Below are positions 42,883 through 50,821 of a stretch of DNA of 64,000 nt, in pieces; the stretch's first letter is position 1; each line of letters starts with the position of its first letter. Made by a program: the position numbers and the translations under genes. The notes beneath the pieces were generated by a model that saw nothing but the letters and a program-made list of their open reading frames with translations, did not search any database and was not told the DNA's origin. The stretch comes from Ructibacterium gallinarum (GTDB lineage Bacteria; Bacillota; Clostridia; Monoglobales; Monoglobaceae), in the NCBI RefSeq assembly GCF_014982785.1, contig NZ_JADCKB010000002.1, positions 62,001-126,000 on the forward strand, written 5' to 3'.

Positions 42883-43014
42883 TTAGCAGCAGCCGCAGTT
42901 GTTGTTGCAGCCACAGTCGTTGTTGTTACCGCCGCAGCAGCAGCAAATCAAGATGATCAGAATGATGATCCAAAGGCAGCTATCACCGCCGAAACCATTA
43001 CCAAAACAGCACAT
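42883..43014 (-). CDS. Tiny Cys-rich membrane protein (HCB protein 13-like), gene 2
   Basis: A 43-residue protein: short N-terminus with MCCFGNGFGG, one very hydrophobic stretch (WIIILIILI), then CCCCGGNNN and a tail of CGC and Asn repeats. AAGGAGGTG precedes the ATG. The same plan and exactly the same length as the neighbour at 43187-43318. Such Cys-rich mini-proteins are widespread in Clostridia and annotated 'chorion class high-cysteine HCB protein 13' or compared with YjcZ-type sporulation proteins; the function is unproven. Too short for most gene finders. Confidence 0.85.
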   Translation of the reverse strand: MCCFGNGFGGDSCLWIIILIILICCCCGGNNNDCGCNNNCGCC

Positions 43015-43186
43015 ACTTACACCTCCTTGTTTTTTTATTTTCTATCCTTCCCTTTACGGGAATGTCCGTCCCAGATGGGACAGATGAAACAGCTCCGCTC
43101 TCGGCAAAACACGGCGGAGCAGATGATGCAGCAAGGTGTACCTGACTGACGCAGCTGCAAAACGTTTATGTAGGCCCTATTTGCTG

Positions 43187-43318
43187 TCAGTCACAGCAGC
43201 AGCCGTTTAAATTACAGGTATCTCCGCAGCCACAGCTGTTACCTCCGCAGCAGCAGCAAATCAGTAAAATTACAATCAGGATCCAAATTCCAGATCCTCC
43301 ACATCCGTTTCCAAACAT
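43187..43318 (-). CDS. Tiny Cys-rich membrane protein (HCB protein 13-like), gene 1
   Basis: A 43-residue protein: MFGNGCGGSG, a hydrophobic stretch (WILIVILLI), CCCCGGNSCGCG and a Cys-rich end (NGCCCD). AGGAGGTG lies nine bases before the ATG. It is the first gene of a tandem pair on the minus strand. A possible sigma-K-like promoter lies upstream (43351-43377). Probably a spore or envelope structural protein, by analogy only. Confidence 0.85.
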   Translation of the reverse strand: MFGNGCGGSGIWILIVILLICCCCGGNSCGCGDTCNLNGCCCD

Positions 43319-43350
43319 AATGTTTTGCACCTCCTATTTAGTGTTCACTT

Positions 43351-43377
43351 TATCATATGTGAAACGGTATTTTTGGT
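43351..43377 (-). promoter_or_regulatory. Possible sigma-K-like promoter of the Cys-rich genes
   Basis: On the minus strand, AC (43377-43376), 16-nt spacer, CATATGATA (43359-43351), matching the Bacillus sigma-K form AC-N16/17-CATANNNTA. No sigma-A promoter of similar quality was found here. Short motif; could be chance. Confidence 0.4.
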
Positions 43378-43435
43378 TACAAGACAAAAGAAAATTTTTT
43401 AAAAAGTTTTTTGCCTTCTGATTTCCCGCCTCTTC

Positions 43436-43464
43436 TTGCAAAGGAAAAATGGGTGTGCTATAAT
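43436..43464 (+). promoter_or_regulatory. Promoter of the Wzt-like / glycosyltransferase operon
   Basis: TTGCAA (43436-43441), 17-nt spacer, TATAAT (43459-43464) with extended TGC; 43 nt before ATG 43507. Confidence 0.9.
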
Positions 43465-43506
43465 ATTTTACAAAAACCGGATTTCACCGGACAGGAGGGA
43501 CGGGAG

Positions 43507-44673
43507 ATGAAATATCAGATCGAGGTATGCGGGCTGACCAAATATTACCGTCTTTATCACGGCAAAGGAAATCCTCTGTGCAGAAAAATATATAAAACCG
43601 CGCTGGATAACGTCAGTTTCACGGCAGTTTCCGGAGAAACCATAGGGATTATCGGAAAAAACGGATCAGGAAAGTCAACCCTGCTGAAAATTCTCAGCGG
43701 TATCACAGCGCCGGCATCGGGAAAGGTGCGAATCCAAGGCAGAGTGCACGCTCTGCTGGAATTGGGCGCGGGGTTTCATCCGGAATATACGGGAATCCAG
43801 AACATATACTTAAATGGGAGCATTCACGGCGTTTCCAAACAGGAAACCAAGGCCAAGCTGCCAGAAATTCTGGAATTTGCAGGAATTGGCGACTATGCAA
43901 AAGAGCCTGTCAGAACCTATTCTGACGGCATGTTTGTGCGCCTGGCCTTTGCGGCCGCCGCCTGTATCCGGCCGGATGTGTTAATTGTAGACGAAGCCTT
44001 GGCAGTGGGAGACTTTATGTTTCAGGCCAAATGCTTTCGCAAAATGGAAGAGCTGAAAAAGCAGGGCGTTACCATTTTGTATGTTACCCATGATATTGAC
44101 AGTGTCAGAAAGCTTTGCAGCCGGGCGATTTGGCTGGAAGAGGGAAGGCTGATGCTGGATGGCGAGGTAGGTCCGGTAACCTCCGCATATATGGAGGCCG
44201 CAGTGACCGGGGGACTTGGCGAAAAGGGGCTTGTGCCTTTGCGGCGGTTTGGAACCCAGCCCGGTGCGGTGCAGGAGGTCAAGACCGGCCGGCAGTGGCA
44301 GTGGGGGAAACCGGTTACCATATCCGTCACGGTACAGGTGCCCAGTTGTGCGGATCCCAACAATACGGCGGTTTCTCTTGCAGTTCGGAGCCGAGAAGGC
44401 CTTGATTTGATGGTGCTTTCCTCTTGGGATTGGGGACTGCGCATGACGCCTGGCGAAAAACAGACGGCGGTATTTACATTTGTTAACTGCTTTGCTCCCG
44501 GCAAGTATGTCCTTTCGGCAGGACTGGAACGGCGGGACACCTTGCCCATTTCCTATTATGATTATTATGAAGGGAGCGCCTGGGTGGAATCGGTATCGGA
44601 ACAGAATTGGTTTGGGCTTTTCCGTCCTCAGGCAGAAATTGAAATCAATGGAAAAGAAAAAAACAAATATTAG
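43507..44673 (+). CDS. Wzt/TagH-like polysaccharide ABC transporter ATPase with C-terminal glycan-binding domain
   Basis: A 388-residue protein: ATPase domain with Walker A GKNGSGKST (50-58), signature YSDGMFVRLAFA in place of LSGGQ, and Walker B VLIVDEALAVGD. A Wzt_C-type beta domain follows (about 245-388). Such ATPases export undecaprenyl-linked polysaccharides, and the C-terminal domain recognises the chain end. The frame is open upstream, but ATG 43507 follows AGGAGGG. The matching Wzm/TagG permease is not adjacent; two glycosyltransferase genes follow, the first overlapping its end. Confidence 0.93.
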   Translation: MKYQIEVCGLTKYYRLYHGKGNPLCRKIYKTALDNVSFTAVSGETIGIIGKNGSGKSTLLKILSGITAPASGKVRIQGRVHALLELGAGFHPEYTGIQNIYLNGSIHGVSKQETKAKLPEILEFAGIGDYAKEPVRTYSDGMFVRLAFAAAACIRPDVLIVDEALAVGDFMFQAKCFRKMEELKKQGVTILYVTHDIDSVRKLCSRAIWLEEGRLMLDGEVGPVTSAYMEAAVTGGLGEKGLVPLRRFGTQPGAVQEVKTGRQWQWGKPVTISVTVQVPSCADPNNTAVSLAVRSREGLDLMVLSSWDWGLRMTPGEKQTAVFTFVNCFAPGKYVLSAGLERRDTLPISYYDYYEGSAWVESVSEQNWFGLFRPQAEIEINGKEKNKY

Positions 44674-45712
44674 TCTTTTGGCTGCGGCTAAGGTGCGGCA
44701 AAGCGGACTTTTCCTTTCCGTCAAAAGAGGCGTTCAGGAGCTGGGACAGCTGCGGCCGGTAAAAAAAGAGGTTTCTCCCATGCCAAAGGCGCAGCGGCCA
44801 CTGACAGTGTCGGTCATTATCTGCACCAGCGGCCGATGGAAAGGACTTAGGGATGCCGCCGCATCTGCCCTCAAAGAAAACAGCGGCGGCGAGGTGCTGG
44901 TAGTTTGGAACCGCCCGGACGGGGATCCGGAAGCTTTACTTCCGTCCGGAGTGCGGTGGGTACGGGAGAGCAAACCAGGCCTTTCCTTTGCCCGTAACCG
45001 TGGCGCGGCCTGTGCAAAGGGAGAATTTTTGCTCTATATGGATGATGACGCCGTGGCAGGCACAGACTTTGCGTCCCAAATCAAAGATGCTTTCTTGCGC
45101 CGACCAAAGGCGGCTGTGATTGGCGGGCAGATTTATCTGCCTCTGCCATCCCCTGTGCCCGAAGTAGTTTTACCAGGACATGAAGGACTTTGGAGCGCTT
45201 ATACCGTGCCGTTTCGGCAGTACCGCACCGTACATGAACAATACGCCTTCCCCTATGGCGCCTGTTTTGCGGTTCGCAGCAGTGCACTGCATGCAGTGGG
45301 AGGCTTTCCCGAGAATTACGGCCGAGTAGGAACAGGCTTTGAGGGCGGCGAAGAAACAGCGCTATGTTTTCTTATGCGGCAAAGAGGCTGGGAAATCGGC
45401 GTACAACCCTCCGCCTGGGTAGAGCACCGGGTAGATCCACGGCGTTTTACCCGGGAACACGTAAAAAATACACTGCGCGCCGGTATCTTTACCACCTTCC
45501 GCCTTTGCAGGGACGGCTATGCACCCTGGAACTGGGACAGCGCCTATTTGAAAAAACGGATGCTGCTTGCCGCGCAGGAATTGAGCCGCCTGCGCCGAAA
45601 AGGAACGGAGATGGAATGTTTTTATAAAAAATGTGAACGGGATGCTTTTGCAGAATTATGGCTGGCTGTTTCCAATAAAAATACAGCGGCGGAAGGGAGC
45701 GCTTTATGCTGA
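44648..45712 (+). CDS. GT2 family glycosyltransferase
   Basis: A 354-residue cytoplasmic GT-A enzyme: LTVSVIICTSGRW, GLSFARNRGA, the metal-binding MDDDAV (DxD) and a GGFPENYG-RVGTGFEGGEE acceptor-side segment. The start is uncertain: ATG 44648 overlaps the ATPase gene but has a weak ribosome site, while ATG 44780 has GAGG at good spacing and would remove 44 basic residues. The sequence between the two has normal codon usage, so I keep the longer form. Likely builds the polymer exported by the Wzt-like ATPase. Confidence 0.9.
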   Translation: MEKKKTNISLLAAAKVRQSGLFLSVKRGVQELGQLRPVKKEVSPMPKAQRPLTVSVIICTSGRWKGLRDAAASALKENSGGEVLVVWNRPDGDPEALLPSGVRWVRESKPGLSFARNRGAACAKGEFLLYMDDDAVAGTDFASQIKDAFLRRPKAAVIGGQIYLPLPSPVPEVVLPGHEGLWSAYTVPFRQYRTVHEQYAFPYGACFAVRSSALHAVGGFPENYGRVGTGFEGGEETALCFLMRQRGWEIGVQPSAWVEHRVDPRRFTREHVKNTLRAGIFTTFRLCRDGYAPWNWDSAYLKKRMLLAAQELSRLRRKGTEMECFYKKCERDAFAELWLAVSNKNTAAEGSALC

Positions 45713-46827
45713 ACCAAATTTTGTGCCATCTTGCTCCCCATTTTGGATCCCTGCCTGCCCAAAAAATCTACAGAAACTGTGAACCGGGCCTGGTTTCGGT
45801 GGTGCTTCCCGTATACAACGGCGAAAAATATCTAAAAGAAGCAGTGGAATCGGTTTTGGCACAAACCTATCCCCGCTGGGAGCTGATTATTGTAAACGAT
45901 GGCTCTGTCGATACCTCCCCTTCCATTGCAGAGCAGTATGCCGCAAAAGAAAAACGGATTTCTGTGATCCATCAAGAAAACCAAAAACTGCCCCGGGCAC
46001 TGAACCGGGGATTTTCTAAGGCAAGAGGGGAATATTTTACCTGGATTAGTGCAGACAACCGGATGCTTCCAAACTGTCTTGCTGTTCTGACAGAAGAGCT
46101 TCGGCGGCGGCCGAAGGTTGATATGGTATATGCCAATATGCGGCTGATTGACCAAGAAGGCAGGTTATTGACCGGGCATGGCTGGTTTCCGTTCCCGCCC
46201 GGAAGCGCCAATGTGTATCTGCCGGTTTCAACGGCGCTTTTAAATACGGTCCCCAACAACACCATCGGGGCCGCGTTTTTATACCGGGGCAGTGTAGATA
46301 CCGTGCTGGGCGGGTATTCCCCCCGGCAGTTTCTGCTGGAGGATTATGATTATTTTATGCGGCTGAACAGTCTGTTTTGTATTCGCCATACCCGGGAAAA
46401 AACACCTTTATATGAATACCGTTTTCATGATGATTCGCTGACGGCTCACGACGCGGAGCTTGGCATTACATCATCCCGTCCCAAGCTGATGGAATTTGAC
46501 CGCTTCCGCCGGAATTTTTATCGGCTTCCTTTATGGGTCAAAACCAGAGCTTTGAGGCCCGCGCTTTCTGCTGCCCTGCGCCGGGCAGAAATTTTCCCTG
46601 TGGGAAAAGATGCGGTAAATGGCCGGATTTTCTGCCTGGCAGAGAAAGCGGAAAAGCCCTATAACACAGACATGCCCGTGTATGTTTTAGAAGGACAAAA
46701 TCCGTATTTTTTAAAGCTTCCCGGCGGCGTTCAAGTTCATCTTGCAACAGCCGGAGATTTGGCACGGTTTCTGCGGCGGCGGGCGGCCTGCGACCTTTTA
46801 TGGCAGGAGGAATTAAAACAATTTTAA
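45706..46827 (+). CDS. GT2 family glycosyltransferase
   Basis: A 373-residue GT-A enzyme: VSVVLPVYNGEKYLKEAVES, IIVNDGSVD, FTWISADNRM (DxD-like SADN) and LLEDYDYFMRLN. It overlaps the preceding transferase by 7 nt, which implies coupled translation. Sugar donor and acceptor cannot be told from sequence. The C-terminal 100 residues are not part of the core fold. Confidence 0.92.
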   Translation: MLNQILCHLAPHFGSLPAQKIYRNCEPGLVSVVLPVYNGEKYLKEAVESVLAQTYPRWELIIVNDGSVDTSPSIAEQYAAKEKRISVIHQENQKLPRALNRGFSKARGEYFTWISADNRMLPNCLAVLTEELRRRPKVDMVYANMRLIDQEGRLLTGHGWFPFPPGSANVYLPVSTALLNTVPNNTIGAAFLYRGSVDTVLGGYSPRQFLLEDYDYFMRLNSLFCIRHTREKTPLYEYRFHDDSLTAHDAELGITSSRPKLMEFDRFRRNFYRLPLWVKTRALRPALSAALRRAEIFPVGKDAVNGRIFCLAEKAEKPYNTDMPVYVLEGQNPYFLKLPGGVQVHLATAGDLARFLRRRAACDLLWQEELKQF

Positions 46828-46868
46828 AAAAACATTTCAAATTTATTGCAAAAAGTTTAAAATTTTAC

Positions 46869-46897
46869 TTTACCTAATGGAAATTCCATGGTATAAT
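46869..46897 (+). promoter_or_regulatory. Promoter of the orphan histidine kinase gene
   Basis: TTTACC (46869-46874), 17-nt spacer, TATAAT (46892-46897) with extended TGG; about 107 nt before the GTG start. Confidence 0.8.
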
Positions 46898-47003
46898 AAA
46901 AAGAACAAGGTAAGACAGAAAAATAATACAACGATCTTGCTTTGCTGCGCCAAAATGCACCTGAGACAAAAGACAGGTGTGTCACAGGGGAGGTGTACGC
47001 GGC

Positions 47004-48788
47004 GTGCTGAAACAGCTTTATTGGCGGCTAACCGGGATTGTTATTTTGACCGTGCTGGCTGCTGTCCTGATTGCCGGAATGATTCTGTTTTTTGGCGTAA
47101 CCGCATTTTATACTTCCCAGTTTCAAGAAGATATGCATTCTGTGGCAGAAAGCGATCTGCCCCAATCCATTCAGCGGATATTAACTTCCCAGCAGGAGGA
47201 CACCGTGACCGCTTCCCAGGCAGAAGCGGCAGTGAACGCTTTTGCGGGCAAGCTGGGACTTGACGAAAACAGATCCTGCTTTATCCTCAGCGCCCGGGAT
47301 GCCAGCGTGATCACTCCTGCGGACATGCGTCCGGCATCCATGACCGTAACCCCGAATTTGTCAGCGGCAATGCGTGCGGCAAAGGGGGACAGTGTGTCCT
47401 TGTTTGGGGATTATTTGGATTACGCTTTATTTATCCGAAACGGAAGTACTGAAGCAGATGGATATATTTTGTACATACGTGACAACAAAACCGAATTTCA
47501 TCAGCTGATACGGCAAATGCTGTTCTGTCTGCTTTGGGCAATGCTTGCCGCGCTTTTGTTGTCAGCCGCCGCCGGGCTTTTGGTTACCCGGCATATGGCT
47601 TCGCCGCTGCGTCAGCTGACACTGCGGGCGGAGCGGTTTGCCAGCGGTGATTTTGAACCAGCTCTTGAAAAGGTGCCCGCCGGAGAGATGGGTGAGCTGG
47701 TACGGGCATTTAATCACATGGGTACCGTGATGAACAAAAGCCTGCAGCAAATAAATGCTGAAAAGCATAAAATAGAAGTCATTTTAGAGCATATTAATAA
47801 CGGTATTATCGCTTTTGACACGGATCAGAACATGATCCATATCAATCCTGCGGCACAGCGGATGTTTGAGATCAAAGATCCTTCCCAGCTTCGGTTTGAC
47901 CGGTTTTTCCGGTCCATTGGCGCAGGCGTCTGTATGGCTGAATTTTTGTATCTGGAACGTTCCAAAACTGAGGAGCGGGATCTTCTTGTTGGAAACAATC
48001 ATATTCGGGCAAGTTTTCTGCCTTTTAAAATTGATAATGATAAAACCGCCGGAATTGTCTGTGTTTTTGAAGATGTTACCGAACAGTTTAACCTGGAGGC
48101 AGCCCGTCAGAAATTTGTGGCAGAGGTTTCTCATGAATTGAAAACTCCGTTAACCACCATAAGGACCTATACCGAAACCTTGCTCAATGGGTATCTGGAT
48201 GATAAAAAGACCGCTGTCAGCTTGTTAAATACTGTGCAGACCGAAACAGATAAAATGACGGCTCTGGTGCAAAACCTGCTGATTTTGTCACGGTTTGATA
48301 TGCAGCGGATGGATATTCGCAAAAGCCTGTTTTCCATTGACGATATGCTGCGCCGGCTGGAAAATATGTTCCGTCTGGAGGCAGAGAAGAAAGGCTTAGA
48401 ACTAACCTATAACCGTACCACTGAAATCCCGGCGATTTATGCCGATCAGGATCAGATAGAGAGAGCGGTCAAGAATATCATTTCAAACTCCATCAAATAT
48501 TGTGCCAAAGGCGATAAGATTCAGATTTTTGCCGGCAGTCTTTATAACAACGTTTATATTAAGGTGGAAGACAGCGGTAAGGGCATTCCAAAGGCGGATT
48601 TAGACCATGTGTTTGAGCGGTTTTACCGGGTGGACAAAGCCCGGAGCCGGGACAAGGGCGGTACCGGACTGGGGCTTTCCATTGCCAAGGAGATCATCGA
48701 AAGCCATGGCGGAACCATACAGATCGAAAGCGAATTCGGCCGGTTTACCAGGGTGACGATCAATTTGCCCATGGCAAAAGAAAATTAA
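47004..48788 (+). CDS. WalK/PhoR-like membrane sensor histidine kinase without adjacent regulator
   Basis: A 594-residue kinase: TM1 (about 10-32), an extracytoplasmic domain of about 130 residues, TM2 (about 172-194), HAMP, PAS (EHINNGIIAFDTDQNMIHIN), HisKA with H377 in FVAEVSHELKTPL, and HATPase with N-box NIISNSIKYC, DSGKGIP and GGTGLGLSIAKEI. This HAMP-PAS-HisKA-HATPase order is that of WalK. The start is GTG 47004 behind GGGGAGGTG; an upstream in-frame start lacks a site. No response regulator flanks it. WalR-type boxes at 50762 and 57009 make a cell-wall role plausible. Confidence 0.92.
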   Translation: MLKQLYWRLTGIVILTVLAAVLIAGMILFFGVTAFYTSQFQEDMHSVAESDLPQSIQRILTSQQEDTVTASQAEAAVNAFAGKLGLDENRSCFILSARDASVITPADMRPASMTVTPNLSAAMRAAKGDSVSLFGDYLDYALFIRNGSTEADGYILYIRDNKTEFHQLIRQMLFCLLWAMLAALLLSAAAGLLVTRHMASPLRQLTLRAERFASGDFEPALEKVPAGEMGELVRAFNHMGTVMNKSLQQINAEKHKIEVILEHINNGIIAFDTDQNMIHINPAAQRMFEIKDPSQLRFDRFFRSIGAGVCMAEFLYLERSKTEERDLLVGNNHIRASFLPFKIDNDKTAGIVCVFEDVTEQFNLEAARQKFVAEVSHELKTPLTTIRTYTETLLNGYLDDKKTAVSLLNTVQTETDKMTALVQNLLILSRFDMQRMDIRKSLFSIDDMLRRLENMFRLEAEKKGLELTYNRTTEIPAIYADQDQIERAVKNIISNSIKYCAKGDKIQIFAGSLYNNVYIKVEDSGKGIPKADLDHVFERFYRVDKARSRDKGGTGLGLSIAKEIIESHGGTIQIESEFGRFTRVTINLPMAKEN

Positions 48789-48826
48789 CTTGTTTCTCAA
48801 ATCCTTTAAAATATATGTAAGAAAAA

Positions 48827-48857
48827 CGACGGCTTTTTTGCCGTCGCTTTTCTTTTT
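48827..48857 (+). terminator. Terminator after the histidine kinase gene
   Basis: CGACGGC and GCCGTCG (48827-48833 and 48840-48846) with a T6 loop, followed by C and TTTTCTTTTT. Confidence 0.85.
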
Positions 48858-48939
48858 GTCCCACAATTGACGCCTTTCAAAGCAGAAAAATTGCTTCCCT
48901 TACAGTCATAAAAAATAGAACGCATTTGCCCTTTCTATG

Positions 48940-48970
48940 AAAAAAGGAACAGGGCAAAGCCCCATTCCTT
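48940..48970 (-). terminator. Terminator after mgtE
   Basis: On the minus strand, GGAATGGGGC and GCCCTGTTCC pair with a two-base internal mismatch around loop TTT, then a T6 run (48945-48940). Confidence 0.8.
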
Positions 48971-48979
48971 CTATCCCTT

Positions 48980-50377
48980 TTACAGATGCAAAAGTGCCAT
49001 AGCAATATTGAAAAACAGGAAAACCGAGCAGGTATCCAAAATGGTGGTCAGAAGCGGCGATGCCATCAACGCCGGATCCATCTTACACTTTTTGGCTGCC
49101 ATGGGCAGAATACAGCCCAGGCATTTTGCCAAAACCACTGTGCCAATCAGGCTCAGTCCCGACACTGTGGCAAGCTGCATCAGTGTCATATGGGAAAGCA
49201 CCTCCTGATTCCCCTGATACATCAGGAAAACCCGCAAACCGTTGACTACCGCAAGAACAATCCCCACCAAAATTGCTACCCGAAATTCTTTAAACAACAC
49301 CCGGAAGAAATCCTTAAACCGGATCTCATCAAGAGCAAGCCCTCGAATGATCATAGTGGAACTCTGGGAACCACAGTTTCCCCCCGTATCCATCAACATG
49401 GGCACAAAAGCCACCAATATGGGAATGGTCACAAAGGCTTCTTCATAATGCTGAATTATACTCCCTGTCAGGGTGGCCGATAACATCAAAAACAACAGCC
49501 AGAATATACGGTTTTTGGCATGCCGCCATACCGGTGTTTTTAAATAAGTCTCCTCACTGGGGATTACGGCGCCCATTTTGGAAATATCTTCTGTGTTCTC
49601 TTTCTGCAAAACATCGATCGCGTCGTCTACGGTAACAATCCCCACCAGACGCTCTTCCCGGTCTACCACCGGAATGGCCAAAAACCCGTATTTGTCAAAC
49701 ATCCGGGCCACATCTTCCTGGTCGTCCAAGGTCCTTACATAAATAATATTTGTCTCCATAATATCGTCAATAACCTGATCCGATTCCGCAAGGAGCAGAT
49801 CCTTCACCGATACCAGCCCGATCAGCTTCCGGTTCTGGTCTGTCACATAGCAGGTATAGATGGTTTCCTTATCCACCCCGGTTTTCCGAATCCGGTCAAA
49901 AGACTGAGCCACCGTCATATGCTTTTTCAGATCCACATATTCGATGGTCATAATGCTTCCGGCACTGTCTTTGGGATACTGCAAAAGCTGATTGATGCTC
50001 TTGCGGGTTTCTGGATCGGTATAACGCAAAATCCTTTTCACCACACTGGCCGGCATTTCCTCAATCAGATCCACCGCATCATCCACATACAGCTCGTCCA
50101 ATACCTCTTTTAATTCCGTGTCACTAAACGCCGAAATCAAAAACTCCTGCTGGTCATTGTCCATTTCCACAAAGACCTCTGCCGCCGCCTCTTTGGGCAG
50201 CAGCCGGAACAGAAGCGGAAGATCCGTCTCCTCCACCTCCGCAAAAATCAACGCAATATCTGCCGGGTTTAAAATGTCCAGAATCGCCCGCAGACTTCCA
50301 AACTTTTTTTCATGCAGCAGCGCTACCAGCTGGTCCCGCAGTTCGTCGCGGCCCAGCTCAATCAAATTCTTTTCCAT
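48980..50377 (-). CDS. mgtE: Magnesium transporter MgtE
   Basis: A 465-residue channel/transporter: N domain of MgtE repeats (1-130), two CBS domains (about 138-260) and five C-terminal membrane helices carrying the family signature PMLMDTGGNCGSQSSTMIIR. The N and CBS domains close the pore when magnesium is high. AAAGGAGG precedes the ATG. It has its own promoter and a leader of about 190 nt with strong secondary structure. Confidence 0.95.
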   Translation of the reverse strand: MEKNLIELGRDELRDQLVALLHEKKFGSLRAILDILNPADIALIFAEVEETDLPLLFRLLPKEAAAEVFVEMDNDQQEFLISAFSDTELKEVLDELYVDDAVDLIEEMPASVVKRILRYTDPETRKSINQLLQYPKDSAGSIMTIEYVDLKKHMTVAQSFDRIRKTGVDKETIYTCYVTDQNRKLIGLVSVKDLLLAESDQVIDDIMETNIIYVRTLDDQEDVARMFDKYGFLAIPVVDREERLVGIVTVDDAIDVLQKENTEDISKMGAVIPSEETYLKTPVWRHAKNRIFWLLFLMLSATLTGSIIQHYEEAFVTIPILVAFVPMLMDTGGNCGSQSSTMIIRGLALDEIRFKDFFRVLFKEFRVAILVGIVLAVVNGLRVFLMYQGNQEVLSHMTLMQLATVSGLSLIGTVVLAKCLGCILPMAAKKCKMDPALMASPLLTTILDTCSVFLFFNIAMALLHL

Positions 50378-50567
50378 TTTTGTTTACCTCCTTTGGCAGT
50401 TTTAAGTACCGTAAGGGGGAAAACCTGACTTATCTCACATGGCCGTCAAACCGTGTCGGCGGCCGCCGCTACTTCGCCCGTCAGATTTTTTCCCGCCGTC
50501 ACCGTTCATCTCCATGTGCTCACCATCCTTATCTTTTCCATTGTATGCCGAAACCATTCCGGCACCA
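50378..50567 (-). promoter_or_regulatory. Structured 5' leader of mgtE
   Basis: About 190 nt between the predicted transcription start and ATG. On the minus strand, CACATGG and CCATGTG enclose about 80 nt that contain the palindrome CGGCGGCCGCCG; TGCCG/CGGCA forms a 5' hairpin. It does not match the M-box core (AGGTGAGG...) and I recognise no other class. The gene's function makes a magnesium-responsive leader plausible. Confidence 0.4.
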
Positions 50568-50573
50568 TTTTTT

Positions 50574-50602
50574 ATTTTAGCACAGCCATTCCCGTTTTGC
50601 AA
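50574..50602 (-). promoter_or_regulatory. Promoter of mgtE
   Basis: On the minus strand, TTGCAA (50602-50597), 17-nt spacer, TAAAAT (50579-50574) with extended TGC. Confidence 0.88.
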
Positions 50603-50725
50603 GGAAAAAACTGTCCTAATTTTGCCCTTGTTCAAAAAAAATTTACATTTTCCCAAATCCTCCGTTTTCTGCAGGAAAAACGGTGTTTTTTTCCTCCTCT
50701 TTTTCCTGTTTTTCCCCTTTTCCTC

Positions 50726-50754
50726 TTGACAAATTGACCAAAAGGGTTTAAAAT
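50726..50754 (+). promoter_or_regulatory. Promoter of the dacA-like gene
   Basis: TTGACA (50726-50731), 17-nt spacer, TAAAAT (50749-50754). Transcription should begin about 50761, next to a WalR-type box. Confidence 0.88.
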
Positions 50755-50761
50755 ATCGAAT

Positions 50762-50778
50762 TGTTACAAAATTGTTAC
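50762..50778 (+). promoter_or_regulatory. WalR-type box at the dacA-like promoter
   Basis: TGTTAC-AAAAT-TGTTAC is an exact fit to TGTWAH-N5-TGTWAH, the published WalR (YycF) consensus. It is part of an 11-bp tandem repeat (ATTGTTACAAA twice, 50760-50781). It sits at or just after the predicted start of transcription, where binding would repress. Confidence 0.7.
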
Positions 50779-50821
50779 AAACAGTTTGCAGACAAATTAC
50801 AACAAAGGAGTGCGTGATGTT

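Noticed and set aside
42853-43149. Plus-strand Ala/Val-rich open frame
   Set aside because: It is the antisense of a Cys-rich mini-gene that has a perfect ribosome site; the repeats come from TGC/GCA codons.
43030-43186. Possible third small gene between the two Cys-rich genes
   Set aside because: Short minus-strand frames exist (one with CCIICSAVFC) but none has a start codon with a ribosome site.
50378-50567. M-box magnesium riboswitch before mgtE
   Set aside because: The conserved AGGTGAGG core and downstream conserved loops could not be found, so the leader is listed as unassigned.
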